Assembly: GCA_963723495.1 (NCBI GenBank) | Contig: CAVRQR010000005.1 | Coordinates: forward strand, 13,280-77,279 | Reading direction: 5' to 3' | DNA: 64,000 nt | DNA from: Gp6-AA40 sp963723495 | GTDB lineage: Bacteria; Acidobacteriota; Vicinamibacteria; Vicinamibacterales; UBA2999 | Shown here: positions 1-8,516 of the stretch, piece after piece | Layout of the letters: each line of letters starts with the position of its first letter | Numbering within the stretch: position 1 is the first letter of the stretch | Translations under genes and position numbers: made by a program | Notes under the pieces: generated by a model | Seen by the model: only the letters and a program-made list of their open reading frames with translations | The model's database searches: none | What the model was told of the DNA's origin: nothing

Positions 1-60
1 GCCGAGCGATCGAGCCCGACTGAGGCCAACGCGACACCGAAGGACGCAGACCTGCGCGCG

Positions 61-1473
61 ATGGCCGTGAAGGTTGGAATCCCGCTCGCCATCGGCATCG
101 GTCTCCTGCTTGCGCCAGTGCCGGCCGGACTGACGGTGAACGCCTGGCGATACTTTGCGCTGTTCTGTACCGTGATCACCGGGCTCATCACCGAGCCAAT
201 CCCGCCTGCCATCATCGGCCTGGGTGGCGTCATCGTCGCTGCCGCGCTCGGGTTGATCCGCGAGGAGCCGGCGCAGTCAGCGCAATGGGCGCTCAGCGGA
301 TTCGGCAACGCCACGGTCTGGCTGATCTTTGCCGGCTACATGTTCACCCTCGGCTATACGCAAACAGGGCTCGGCAGGCGCATCGCACTGCAGCTGGTGC
401 GTCTCCTCGGTCATCGCACACTGGGTCTCGGGTACGCGGTGACGTTGGCCGATCTGGCGCTCGCGCCCTTCACGGCATCCGCGACAGCTCGCAGCGCGGG
501 AACCATCTTTCCCATCGTTCGACAGATCCCTGAACTCTACGCCTCGCGACCTGACGATGGGACGGCGAGACGGATGGGAGCGTACTTGCTGTACACGGCG
601 CTGGTCGCAAGCTTCATTACGAGCAGCATGTTCATCACCGCGCTGGCGCCGAACACGCTCGCTGTGACCGTCATCAGGCAGACGGTTGGTGTGACGGTCT
701 CGTGGGTCGACTGGTTCGTTGGCTTTGCGCCGGTCGGATTCCTCCTCCTCGCTGTTGTCCCGTACGTGATCTACAAGCTCTACCCACCCGAGATTCGAAA
801 TGCCCCGGAGGCGCCGCGCTGGGCAGCCGATCAACTTCGCGCCATGGGGCCGATGTCGCGAAAGGAGTTGACGCTGCTCGTGCTCGTCTGCTGCGCCCTC
901 GGCTTGTGGATCGGTGCGATTCATTACATCGAGCCGGCGCTCACGGCCATGCTGGTCGTATTGCTGATGGTCATGTGCCGCGTCGTGACGTGGAACGACG
1001 TCATCGGACACGCGCAGGCGTGGAACATCCTGGTCTGGTTCGCCACGATGGTCACGCTGGCGGGTGGATTGGCCGAGACGAAGTTCGTCGGCTGGGTCGC
1101 CCAGTCGCTTGCCCCGTCGCTTCAGGGCGTGGCGCCAACGACTGCCATCGTCACGGTCGTCGGCGTCTATTTCTTCCTCCACTACTTCTTCGCGAGCATC
1201 ACGGCGCACACCGCGAGTCTGCTGCCGGTGTTTCTCGCCATGGCGGTCACGATTCCGATCCTGTCGGCTACCGAGTGGGCGCTGCTGCTCGCATATCCGC
1301 TTGGCCTCATGGGCGTGCTGACCACATACACAGCCGGTCACAATCCGATCTATTACGGAAGCGGCTACATCAGTCGCCAGGCGTTCTGGGTGCTTGGGTT
1401 GGTGCTGGGGTTGTTCTTCTTCGCGACCTACCTGGCCATTGGCGTGCCCTGGATGATGTATCTGGGCTTCTGA
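61..1473 (+). CDS. DASS-family di/tricarboxylate transporter (CitT-like)
   Basis: A 470-residue polytopic inner-membrane protein of the divalent anion:sodium symporter family, which includes CitT and INDY-type carriers. Visible family features are the early ITEPIPPA segment, TASATARSAGTIFPI near residue 140 (the first substrate-loop position, with Ala where many relatives have Asn) and FASITAHTASLLPVF near residue 380. The frame is open to the window edge, so the true start may lie upstream of the ATG used here. It ends 7 bases before an acyl-CoA dehydrogenase and heads a cluster of CoA-ester and fumarase-type genes, so it probably imports the organic acid they consume. Family confidence is high; the substrate is inferred. 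Confidence 0.88.
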   Translation: MAVKVGIPLAIGIGLLLAPVPAGLTVNAWRYFALFCTVITGLITEPIPPAIIGLGGVIVAAALGLIREEPAQSAQWALSGFGNATVWLIFAGYMFTLGYTQTGLGRRIALQLVRLLGHRTLGLGYAVTLADLALAPFTASATARSAGTIFPIVRQIPELYASRPDDGTARRMGAYLLYTALVASFITSSMFITALAPNTLAVTVIRQTVGVTVSWVDWFVGFAPVGFLLLAVVPYVIYKLYPPEIRNAPEAPRWAADQLRAMGPMSRKELTLLVLVCCALGLWIGAIHYIEPALTAMLVVLLMVMCRVVTWNDVIGHAQAWNILVWFATMVTLAGGLAETKFVGWVAQSLAPSLQGVAPTTAIVTVVGVYFFLHYFFASITAHTASLLPVFLAMAVTIPILSATEWALLLAYPLGLMGVLTTYTAGHNPIYYGSGYISRQAFWVLGLVLGLFFFATYLAIGVPWMMYLGF

Positions 1474-1480
1474 GGGATTC

Positions 1481-2650
1481 GTGACCGATATCAACCCAAG
1501 GTCGACAGAGTACGGTGACTACAGGCGTGCTGTCCGCGAGTTGTGTTCGGGCTTCGACAGCAGCTACTGGCGATCGCTCGACGAACGAGCCGAGTATCCC
1601 GAGGCGTTCGTGAAAGCGCTGACCGATGCGGGATGGCTCGCGGCGCTGATTCCTGAGGAGTACGGAGGCGGGGGACTGGGCGTCACCGAAGCCTCGGTCA
1701 TCCTCGAGGAGATCAATCGTTCGGGGGCCAACTCGGGCGCGTGCCACGCGCAGATGTATGTCATGGGCGCGCTCGTGCGACACGGTTCGGCTGAACAGAA
1801 GCGCGCGTACCTGCCGGACATAGCGGCCGGCCGGCTTCGACTTCAGTCGTTCGCCGTCACTGAGCCCACGACCGGCACCGATACGACGAAGACCAAGACG
1901 TTCGCCGTCAAGCGAGGCGACACCTACATCGTCAATGGTCAGAAGGTGTGGATTTCACGCATTCAGCACTCGGACTTGATGCTGCTCCTGGCGCGAACGA
2001 CGCCGCTGCCGGAGGTGAAGAAGAAGACAGACGGGCTGTCGTTGTTCCTGGTCGATCTGCGAGGGGCAGAAAAGCGGGGGATGACCGTGCGCCCTATTCG
2101 GAACATGGTCAACCACGAAACCAACGAGGTGTTCTTCGAGGATTTCGAGGTCCCGGCGGCGAACCTGGTCGGGCTCGAAGGTCGTGGCTTTCGTTACTTG
2201 CTCGACGGCATCAACGCGGAACGCATTCTCATCGCGGCGGAATGCATCGGGGACGGCTACTGGTTCATCGACAAGGCTCGCGAGTACGCGAACGAGCGCA
2301 TCGTCTTCGATCGACCGATTGGCCAGAACCAGGGCATCCAGTTTCCGGTTGCGCGCGCGTACACGAATGTCAGGGCCGCAGACCTGATGCGCTTCGAGGC
2401 GGCGCGGTTGTTCGACGAAGGCAAGGCGGCGGGGCCGGAAGCGAACATGGCAAAACTGCTGGCCGCCGATGCCAGCTGGGAGGCCGCCAATGTCTGTCTT
2501 CAGACATTTGGCGGCTTCGGCTTTGCCGCCGAGTACGACATCGAGCGGAAGTTCAGGGAAACGCGGCTGTACCAGGTCGCGCCGATTTCAACGAATCTGA
2601 TTCTGTCTTACATTGGCGAACACGTTCTCAACATGCCACGATCGTTTTAA
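1481..2650 (+). CDS. Acyl-CoA dehydrogenase family protein
   Basis: A 389-residue FAD flavoprotein expected to oxidise an acyl-CoA to the enoyl-CoA. It shows the family order of N-terminal helices, middle beta domain (FAVTEPTTGTDTT, then VNGQKVWIS) and C-terminal helices with the FDRPIGQNQGIQFPVA segment. At the C-terminal place where many relatives carry the catalytic Glu in a YEGT-type motif, this protein reads YQVAPIS, so the base must lie elsewhere or the chemistry differs. It starts with GTG, 7 bases after the transporter stop, and ends directly against the CitE-like ATG, so co-transcription is likely. The acyl substrate cannot be read from the sequence. Confidence 0.93.
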   Translation: MTDINPRSTEYGDYRRAVRELCSGFDSSYWRSLDERAEYPEAFVKALTDAGWLAALIPEEYGGGGLGVTEASVILEEINRSGANSGACHAQMYVMGALVRHGSAEQKRAYLPDIAAGRLRLQSFAVTEPTTGTDTTKTKTFAVKRGDTYIVNGQKVWISRIQHSDLMLLLARTTPLPEVKKKTDGLSLFLVDLRGAEKRGMTVRPIRNMVNHETNEVFFEDFEVPAANLVGLEGRGFRYLLDGINAERILIAAECIGDGYWFIDKAREYANERIVFDRPIGQNQGIQFPVARAYTNVRAADLMRFEAARLFDEGKAAGPEANMAKLLAADASWEAANVCLQTFGGFGFAAEYDIERKFRETRLYQVAPISTNLILSYIGEHVLNMPRSF

Positions 2651-2671
2651 ATGACTCCCGACCCCATTACA
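2649..2671 (+). repeat. Half-site of a dispersed REP-like palindrome supplying a start codon
   Basis: This 23-bp stretch is the exact reverse complement of 28008-28030, the left arm of a 50-bp palindrome 25 kb away. It overlaps the acyl-CoA dehydrogenase stop and contains the first ATG of the CitE-like gene, so that protein begins MTPDPIT. Confidence 0.8.
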
Positions 2672-3580
2672 AGATTGACGCGTAGCATGCTGTTCGTGCC
2701 GGCGTCGCGGCCGGCGATGATCCCGAAGGCGGCGGCGAGCGCCGCCGACGCGGTCTGCATCGATCTCGAGGATGCTGTCGCTCCGGACGAGAAGCAGGCC
2801 AGTCGCGCGAACGTCATTCGCGCGCTCAAAGAGATCGACTTCGGCCGCCGCGTACGCATGTTTCGCATTAACGGTCTCGACGGGCCCTACGCTTACCGCG
2901 ATCTCGTCGAGATCATCGAGGCCGCCGGCGATCGACTCGACCTCGTGATGATCCCGAAGGTCGCATCCCCCAGGGACGTCGTGTTCGTGGACATGCTGCT
3001 GTCGCAGATCGCGTCGAACACCCGGGCGCGTACCCGCATTGGGATCGAAGCGCAGATTGAAACCGCGGCGGGCTACCTCTATGCGCGCGAGATTGCAGAG
3101 TCTTCGCCTCGACTCGAAGCATTGATCTTCGGTGCAGGTGACTATGCGGCGTCGATGCAGATGCCGTCGGCGGCCATCGGCGAGCGTGACGCGCACGACG
3201 AGGTGTACCCCGGGCACCGCTGGCACGCGGTCATGCACACCATCGTCGCGGCTGCTCGCGCCAACGGGCTGCGCTGCATGGACGGACCTTACGCGGGCTA
3301 CACCGACACCGCCGGGCTCGAGCGCGCGTGCCGGATCGCGCAGGCGCTCGGCTTCGACGGCAAGCAGTGCATCCACCCGGCGCAGTTGGCGACGGTGAAT
3401 GCGGTGTTCACACCTTCGGCCGCCGAGGTCGCGAAAGCGGCTGCCATCGTAGAGGCTTACTCCAGGGCCGTGAGTACCGGCCAGGGCGCTGCCACTCACG
3501 ACGGCCGGATGATCGACGCGGCCAACGTGCGCATGGCGCGCACCACGCTCGAGCGACAGCGATTGATTTCGACGACGTGA
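2651..3580 (+). CDS. HpcH/HpaI-family CoA-ester lyase (CitE-like)
   Basis: A 309-residue TIM-barrel lyase related to citrate lyase beta subunit, malyl-CoA lyase and citramalyl-CoA lyase, which cleave 3-hydroxyacyl-CoA esters to acetyl- or propionyl-CoA plus a 2-oxoacid. Family marks are RSMLFVPAS at the N terminus, the acidic metal site IDLEDAVAPDEK, the IGIEAQIET strand and GAGDYAAS. The C terminus IHPAQ...VNAVF is also typical. The first ATG lies in a dispersed repeat and abuts the previous stop (TAAATG); family similarity only starts at RSMLFV, so the first dozen residues are an add-on or translation begins at an internal TTG or ATG. Its stop overlaps the next GTG. Confidence 0.9.
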   Translation: MTPDPITRLTRSMLFVPASRPAMIPKAAASAADAVCIDLEDAVAPDEKQASRANVIRALKEIDFGRRVRMFRINGLDGPYAYRDLVEIIEAAGDRLDLVMIPKVASPRDVVFVDMLLSQIASNTRARTRIGIEAQIETAAGYLYAREIAESSPRLEALIFGAGDYAASMQMPSAAIGERDAHDEVYPGHRWHAVMHTIVAAARANGLRCMDGPYAGYTDTAGLERACRIAQALGFDGKQCIHPAQLATVNAVFTPSAAEVAKAAAIVEAYSRAVSTGQGAATHDGRMIDAANVRMARTTLERQRLISTT

Positions 3581-4764
3581 AGCCCCCGCTGCCCCTGGAG
3601 GGCCTGGTTGTCGTTTCGGTAGAGCAGGCGATCGCGGCCCCGTTCGCCAGCCGTCAGCTGGCCGACCTTGGCGCTCGTGTCATCAAGATCGAACGTCCAG
3701 GCGTCGGCGACTTCGCGCGCGCGTACGACCACACCGTGCAAGGCCTGGCCAGCCACTTCGTCTGGACGAATCGATCGAAAGAGTCCCTGACGCTCGATCT
3801 CAAGCGGCCGGAAGCGATCGACGTCCTGCGGAGACTGATCGCGCGCGCGGACGTGTTTCTTCACAACCTCGCGCCCGGCGCGATGAGTCGTCTGGGACTC
3901 GAATCGACCTCGTTGCGCGCGGGACATCCGCGACTGGTGATCTGTGAGATCTCCGGCTACGGCGCGACCGGGCCATATCGCGACAAGAAGGCGTATGACC
4001 TGCTCGTGCAGAGCGAAGCGGGGCTCGTCTCGATCACCGGCACCGTGGACACGCCGTCGAAGGTTGGCATTTCCGTTGCCGACATCGCTGCCGGGATGTA
4101 CGCGTTCTCGTCGATCCTGGCCGCGCTCATCCGCCGCGCGACGACCGGGACCGGAGCGCTGCTGGACATCTCGATGTTCGATGCGCTGGCGGAGTGGATG
4201 GGATATCCCGCGTATTACACCGGATACGGCGGCGCCCCGTTGCCTCGCACGGGCGCCCGTCATGCGGCCATCGCTCCCTACGGTCCGTACGTGGCGGGCG
4301 ATGGTCGCGTGGTGTATCTCGGACTCCAGAACGAACGCGAGTGGGCGAGATTCTGCGCCGAGGTCCTCGAGCAACCCGCACTGGCCGACGATCCCCGATT
4401 CGGCTCGAACGCGTTGCGCGTGGAGCATCACGACGCGCTTGCGCCGATCATCGTCAAGGCGTTCGCGGGAATGACGGCTCAGCAGGTCGTTGAAAAGCTC
4501 GACGCGGCCCAGATCGCCAATGCGCGAATGAACACCGTCGGCGAGTTCATCGAACACCCCCAGTTGATGGAGCGGGAGAAGTGGCGGGTCGTCGAGTCGC
4601 CGGCCGGTCCCCTTCGAGCGCTCATTCCTCCGTTTGGCTTCGACGATATGGAGCCGAAGATGGGACCCATCCCGGGAGTGGGCGAGCACACCGACGTCAT
4701 ACTGGGCGAACTCGGTTACGACCGCGACACGATTGCCACATGGCGACGCGCTGGGATTGTCTAA
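3577..4764 (+). CDS. CaiB/BaiF-family (class III) CoA-transferase
   Basis: A 395-residue CoA-transferase of the family containing formyl-CoA transferase and succinyl-CoA:mesaconate or benzylsuccinate transferases. It would move CoA between organic acids in the cytoplasm. Seen in the sequence are the N-terminal LADLGARVIKIERPG segment, FVWTNRSKESLTLDLK, and YDLLVQSEAG with the expected catalytic Asp at residue 141. The start is placed at GTG 3577, overlapping the upstream stop (GTGA), because family similarity begins there although the frame is open further upstream. With the lyase and hydratase genes it would activate a dicarboxylate. Confidence 0.92.
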   Translation: MKPPLPLEGLVVVSVEQAIAAPFASRQLADLGARVIKIERPGVGDFARAYDHTVQGLASHFVWTNRSKESLTLDLKRPEAIDVLRRLIARADVFLHNLAPGAMSRLGLESTSLRAGHPRLVICEISGYGATGPYRDKKAYDLLVQSEAGLVSITGTVDTPSKVGISVADIAAGMYAFSSILAALIRRATTGTGALLDISMFDALAEWMGYPAYYTGYGGAPLPRTGARHAAIAPYGPYVAGDGRVVYLGLQNEREWARFCAEVLEQPALADDPRFGSNALRVEHHDALAPIIVKAFAGMTAQQVVEKLDAAQIANARMNTVGEFIEHPQLMEREKWRVVESPAGPLRALIPPFGFDDMEPKMGPIPGVGEHTDVILGELGYDRDTIATWRRAGIV

Positions 4765-4769
4765 GGCAT

Positions 4770-4872
4770 CAACTCCCAACGCCCGATTCCCAACTCCCAA
4801 TGGAACCGTGAACGCGGAACCTTGGGAGTTTGGGAGTTTGGAGTTGGGAGTTGGGAGTTGGAGATTGGGAAT
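4770..4872. repeat. Degenerate heptamer repeat with inverted halves (TTGGGAG type)
   Basis: Between the convergent CoA-transferase and SDR genes, several AACTCCCAA-type units are followed after about 20 bases by many TTGGGAGT-type units. The halves can pair into a long stem, so the site could act as a bidirectional terminator. Unit spacing is about 7 bases. A related array lies at 21554-21665. Confidence 0.75.
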
Positions 4873-4975
4873 TACCAGGCCCCCGAGTTCAGGTTTCGTT
4901 CGAGGTTCATCGAACCGAACCGAACTTGAACACGAACCGAGAACTGAGAACCCAGAAGTGTGAACACACGGTTCG

Positions 4976-5761
4976 CTACATACTCGCCCAGCCGCCATCA
5001 ATCGGCAGAATCGCCCCCGTGATGCTCGCGCTCTCTGGCCCGCACAGGAACACCATCAACGCCGCGACATCGTCAGCAGCGATCAGTTTGCCGGTCGGCT
5101 GCTTTCCTGACAGCAGTCGCCGCTCCGCTTCGACGCGCGAAAGCCCTTCTGCCATCGAAGCGGCGATCGTCGCTTCGTGTACCGGCGTCTCCGTTGTTCC
5201 CGGACACACCGCGTTGCACGTGATCCCATGCGCGATTGTTTCGAGAGCAACAGCGCGTGTGAGACCGATGAGCGCCGTCTTGCTGGTGACGTAGTTCACG
5301 CGGTTGACCGCGCCGCGCAAGCCGTAGATCGAGGAGACGTTGATGATGCGCCCCCATCCGCGCCGCTTCATTCCGGGGACGGTCAAACGAATCGCGTGAA
5401 ACGCCGCCGACAGGTTCACCGCAATGCCGTCGTCCCACTCCGAGGGATCGAATCCCTCGACTGGTGCGGTGTGACGCACGACCGCGTTGTTGACCAGGAT
5501 GTCGACGGTGCCAAAGGCGTCGAGGGCAGCTGACACCATCGCCTCGATCTCTTCGCGACGTCGGAGGTCGACGCCATCGTAGACCGTCCGAACGCCATGT
5601 CGTCCTTCGATGTCGCTGCGGAGCGTCGCAATGTCCTGTTCGGCGCCAAACCCATTCAGGACGAGGTTGCAGCCGGCCGCCGCAAAGCGATGAGCCGCGG
5701 CCAGGCCGAGTCCGCGGACGGATCCGGTGATGAGGGCGCACTTGCCAGCAAGGGGGTGCAT
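4976..5761 (-). CDS. SDR oxidoreductase, 3-hydroxybutyrate dehydrogenase-like
   Basis: A 261-residue short-chain dehydrogenase. The NAD-binding motif TGSVRGLG, the NNAV segment, the catalytic INVSS serine strand and the YVTSK tyrosine/lysine pair are all present, as is the C-terminal GAILPIDGGW. The runs LNGFGAEQDI and GITCNAVCPG, plus overall order, resemble D-3-hydroxybutyrate dehydrogenases most. The start is set at ATG 5761 (MHPLAGKCALITG); the longer open frame upstream does not look like SDR protein. It is transcribed towards the CoA-transferase, separated by the heptamer repeat. Substrate assignment is tentative; any 3-hydroxyacid or alcohol is possible. Confidence 0.88.
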   Translation of the reverse strand: MHPLAGKCALITGSVRGLGLAAAHRFAAAGCNLVLNGFGAEQDIATLRSDIEGRHGVRTVYDGVDLRRREEIEAMVSAALDAFGTVDILVNNAVVRHTAPVEGFDPSEWDDGIAVNLSAAFHAIRLTVPGMKRRGWGRIINVSSIYGLRGAVNRVNYVTSKTALIGLTRAVALETIAHGITCNAVCPGTTETPVHEATIAASMAEGLSRVEAERRLLSGKQPTGKLIAADDVAALMVFLCGPESASITGAILPIDGGWASM

Positions 5762-5859
5762 GCAGAAGGCTGCCGGCTGCGGCCAGATCGGCCACGCCGC
5801 AGTAGCTTGTTGTATGGTAAGGCACCTGGGCGGCATGATGGCCCGAAGGCGAGATTCAC

Positions 5860-6870
5860 ATGACTCGACGAACTCTCGTGCTCGTGAGCGGCTTCGCGTT
5901 GGCGATGGCGATCGTGTTGACGGACTCCGGCCGTGCGCAGGCACCGGATGGCACCGATCAGGTAATGCGCACTCCGTGGGGCGATCCAGATATTCAGGGG
6001 CTTTTCACGACTGACGACGAGCTCGGCGTGCCGTTCGAGCGACCGGAGCAGTTCGGTGATCGAGCGGTCGTCAGCGAACAGGAGTTCGCGGACCGGCAGA
6101 AGCAGTCTGCCCGGCAGGCGGAAGTCGATGCCGAAGAGTTTGTCGTGTCCCGGACACCCGGACGTGGCGGAGATGGGACCGGACCTCCGGCGCACTGGCT
6201 GGAGCGTGGCCGCCCCTCACGGCGCACGTCGCTGGTGATCTCTCCCGCAAATGGACGCATCCCGTACGTGAATGAGGAGGCGCGCAAGCGCGCGGCCGTT
6301 GCCGTGAACGCACGGACGACAGGCAACAAGCCCTTTGACGGACCAACGGCGCTCGACTTGTACGACCGTTGCATCACGCGCGGCTTGCCTCACGTCATCT
6401 TCCCAACCATCTACAACAACACGTCGCAGATCGTGCAGGGGCCAGGGTATGTCGCGATCAGGTACGAAATGATCCACGATGCCCGTGTCATTCCGCTCGA
6501 TGGGCGGCCACAGCTGTCATCAGCCATCCGGCAGTACTTCGGCGACTCGCGTGGCCGTTGGGAAGGAGACACGCTCGTCGTGGAGATCACGAACTTCCCG
6601 ACGAACATGGTCAACTACAGGGGCGCCACCGGCGCTCTGCACGTGACCGAGCGCTTCCGGCGTGTGGACGCGACGACCGTTCACTACGAGGTCACGGTCG
6701 CCGATCCAGCGACGTTCTCGTCGCCGTGGACGGCCGCGCTCAACCTGAAGACATCCAGTCAGCCGGACGTCTTCGAGTACGCGTGTCACGAGGGAAACTA
6801 CGCGATGAGGAATATCCTGAGCGGCGCTCGTGCCGCAGAGCAGTCGCCGGGAGCATCGACGGCGCGCTGA
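5860..6870 (+). CDS. Secreted protein of the 'PWGDPDIQG / RWEGDTLVVEITNF' family
   Basis: A 336-residue exported protein of unknown function. A Sec signal peptide is clear (MTRRT, hydrophobic core, probable cleavage after GRAQA). The mature part opens with TPWGDPDIQGLFT and contains WEGDTLVVEITNFP followed by ERFRRVDATTVHYEVTVADP, a signature I recognise from exported proteins common in Acidobacteriota. A shorter paralogue sits at 25951-26781 with the same PDL-G and RWEGDTLVVET blocks. No catalytic motif is evident. It is divergent from the SDR gene and precedes the MaoC gene by about 55 bases, so it may belong to the same catabolic unit. Confidence 0.8.
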   Translation: MTRRTLVLVSGFALAMAIVLTDSGRAQAPDGTDQVMRTPWGDPDIQGLFTTDDELGVPFERPEQFGDRAVVSEQEFADRQKQSARQAEVDAEEFVVSRTPGRGGDGTGPPAHWLERGRPSRRTSLVISPANGRIPYVNEEARKRAAVAVNARTTGNKPFDGPTALDLYDRCITRGLPHVIFPTIYNNTSQIVQGPGYVAIRYEMIHDARVIPLDGRPQLSSAIRQYFGDSRGRWEGDTLVVEITNFPTNMVNYRGATGALHVTERFRRVDATTVHYEVTVADPATFSSPWTAALNLKTSSQPDVFEYACHEGNYAMRNILSGARAAEQSPGASTAR

Positions 6871-6924
6871 ACGCGTCGATCGTCAAGTGCAGGTCCTGGC
6901 TTGCGGACGTCACGGAGTGAACTG

Positions 6925-7434
6925 ATGGCGGTGAAAGAAGGGTGGACAGGTCGAGTGTACGAGGACTTCGAGGTCGGAGACATCTACGTCCACCCGCTCG
7001 GGAGAACCGTTCTCTCTGTGGACAACAGCTGGTTCACCTTGTTGACGCAGAACATGAATCCGATCCACTTCGACCACGCATACGCGGCGCAGACCGAGTT
7101 TGGACGCCCGCTGGTCGATTCGACGTTTACCCTGGCGCTGGTGACCGGGCAATCGACCATCGACCTCTCGTTCAACGTCATGGCCAACCTCGGCTGGGAC
7201 GAGGTCCGGCTGCCTAATCCGCTCTTCGAGGGCGACACGGTGTACTCACGGAGTGAGGTCCTCGACAAGCGCGAATCAAAGTCGCGGCCGAACGTCGGGA
7301 TCGTTCGGGTGCGCACCACGGGCTTCAAGCAGGACGGCCTCATCGTGATCGAGTTCCTGCGGACGTTCATGGTCTACAAGCGCGGCCACGTTCCCGCCAC
7401 GGCGCGTACGCGAATTCCGGAGCCACACAAATAG
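6925..7434 (+). CDS. MaoC-family (hot-dog) acyl-CoA hydratase
   Basis: A 169-residue single-domain hot-dog protein of the MaoC/hydratase-2 type, expected to hydrate an enoyl-CoA. The motif region reads TQNMNPIHFDHAYA. The catalytic His is kept but the usual Asp of GD-x-NP is replaced by Gln-Asn, as in some mesaconyl/itaconyl-CoA-hydratase-like members. ATG 6925 is preferred over a TTG 24 bases upstream because homology starts at EGWTGRVYEDFEVGD. Neighbouring CitE-like lyase and CoA-transferase genes make hydration of a branched C5-CoA ester plausible, but this is inference from context. Confidence 0.87.
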   Translation: MAVKEGWTGRVYEDFEVGDIYVHPLGRTVLSVDNSWFTLLTQNMNPIHFDHAYAAQTEFGRPLVDSTFTLALVTGQSTIDLSFNVMANLGWDEVRLPNPLFEGDTVYSRSEVLDKRESKSRPNVGIVRVRTTGFKQDGLIVIEFLRTFMVYKRGHVPATARTRIPEPHK

Positions 7435-7439
7435 CGAAC

Positions 7440-7474
7440 CTTCTCCATTCTGAATGCTGCATTCTGCAGTACCA
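7440..7474. repeat. Short degenerate heptamer run (CATTCTG type)
   Basis: CATTCTGAATGCTGCATTCTG-like units repeat at about 7-base intervals in the spacer before the fumarase alpha gene and contain its first ATG. This is a weak example of the intergenic heptamer arrays seen elsewhere in the window. Confidence 0.45.
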
Positions 7475-8332
7475 GTGTCGACTGTGATTCGTGAGATCGA
7501 TGTCGCTTCCATCGGAGAGACGGTTGCACGGCTGCTCGTCGAAGCGAACTACGTGATCCCGTCCGACGTGCTCGACGCATTGAAGGCCGCGGCCGAGAGC
7601 GAGCCATCACCTCTCGGACGTCAGACGCTCGAGCAGCTCGTTCGAAACTACGAGGTTGCCGCCACCGAGCGTGTGCCGGTATGTCAGGACAGCGGCGTCG
7701 CCGTCGTGATGCTCGAGATCGGTCAGGACGTACATCTTGTAGGCGGCTCTCTTACCGAGGCTGTCCATAAGGGTGTACGCGAGGGGACCCGTGCGGGATA
7801 TCTGCGCTGGTCGGTCACTGGCGATCCGTCACGGCGGATCAGGATGGCCGGCGACGAAGCGCCTGCCGCGATTCACATCGATCTCGTGCCGGGAGACCGC
7901 ATCCGGATGAAGGTCGCGTCGAAAGGGTTCGGCGCAGAGAACATGAGCGCATTGCGGATGCTCGTTCCCGCCGATGGCGTTCGAGGCATCTGCGATTTCG
8001 TCGTCGAGACGGTCGATCGGGCAGGCGCCAACGCGTGTCCACCGGTGATCGTCGGCGTGGGCATCGGAGGAACTTTTGAGGGCGCGGCCCTGCTCGCCAA
8101 GCGCGCGGTGCTGCGGCCGATCGACCGGCGTCACGAGCGACCTGATTTGTGCGAGCTCGAGCGCGACCTGCTCGCTCGTGTCAACGGACTGGGCATCGGG
8201 CCCCAGGGGTTTGGCGGACGCACGACTTCACTGGCGGTAAATATCGAGGTGCAGCCCACACACATTGCCGGCCTGCCCGTGGCCGTCAATCTGGGCTGCC
8301 ATTCCACTCGTCGCGCAGAGATCGAAATCTAG
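7454..8332 (+). CDS. Class I fumarase / tartrate dehydratase / mesaconase, alpha subunit
   Basis: A 292-residue alpha subunit of the oxygen-sensitive [4Fe-4S] hydro-lyase family (two-subunit fumarase, L-tartrate dehydratase, mesaconase). Three cysteines sit where cluster ligands are expected: C77 in PVCQDSG, C195 in NACPPVIVG and C282 in NLGCHSTR. SKGFGAENMS, GIGGTFE and the substrate-binding QPTHIAGLPVAVN are also intact. The first ATG lies in an intergenic heptamer run; GTG at 7475 or 7484 could be the true start. The beta subunit follows after a short remnant gene. The enzyme may interconvert mesaconate and citramalate, fumarate and malate, or act on tartrate. Confidence 0.92.
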   Translation: MLHSAVPVSTVIREIDVASIGETVARLLVEANYVIPSDVLDALKAAAESEPSPLGRQTLEQLVRNYEVAATERVPVCQDSGVAVVMLEIGQDVHLVGGSLTEAVHKGVREGTRAGYLRWSVTGDPSRRIRMAGDEAPAAIHIDLVPGDRIRMKVASKGFGAENMSALRMLVPADGVRGICDFVVETVDRAGANACPPVIVGVGIGGTFEGAALLAKRAVLRPIDRRHERPDLCELERDLLARVNGLGIGPQGFGGRTTSLAVNIEVQPTHIAGLPVAVNLGCHSTRRAEIEI

Positions 8333-8343
8333 CAGGAACCGAT

Positions 8344-8516
8344 ATGGAAGCTTTCACCATCGCCCCGGCGGACACGAAGGCACTTTGGCTGATTGGCCTT
8401 GTGCCGGTCCTCGTTCTCGTGCTCGTGGTTGCCGTCCTCGGCGCGAGCATCAAGGGCTCAGCCCGGCTGAGCCTGACAGATTCCTCTCGGCACTCAACAC
8501 GTTGACCAGGCAGTGA
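8344..8516 (+). pseudogene. Remnant of a small membrane (PH-domain-type) protein
   Basis: An ATG at 8344 opens 53 residues: a short head, a strong membrane segment (WLIGLVPVLVLVLVVAVLG) and GASIKGSARL, ending at TGA 8503-8505. A second frame across 8469-8516 gives AEPDRFLSALNTLTRQ, resembling the C-terminal tail of bacterial PH-domain proteins that begin with such a segment. The simplest reading is a gene that lost its middle by an internal deletion with a frame change. It lies between the two fumarase subunits, and its second-frame stop overlaps the beta-subunit ATG (TGATG). An intact 53-residue membrane peptide is the alternative. Confidence 0.45.

Noticed and set aside
4770..4872. CRISPR array
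   Set aside because: Units are about 7 bases and degenerate, with no unique spacers; no cas genes in the window.
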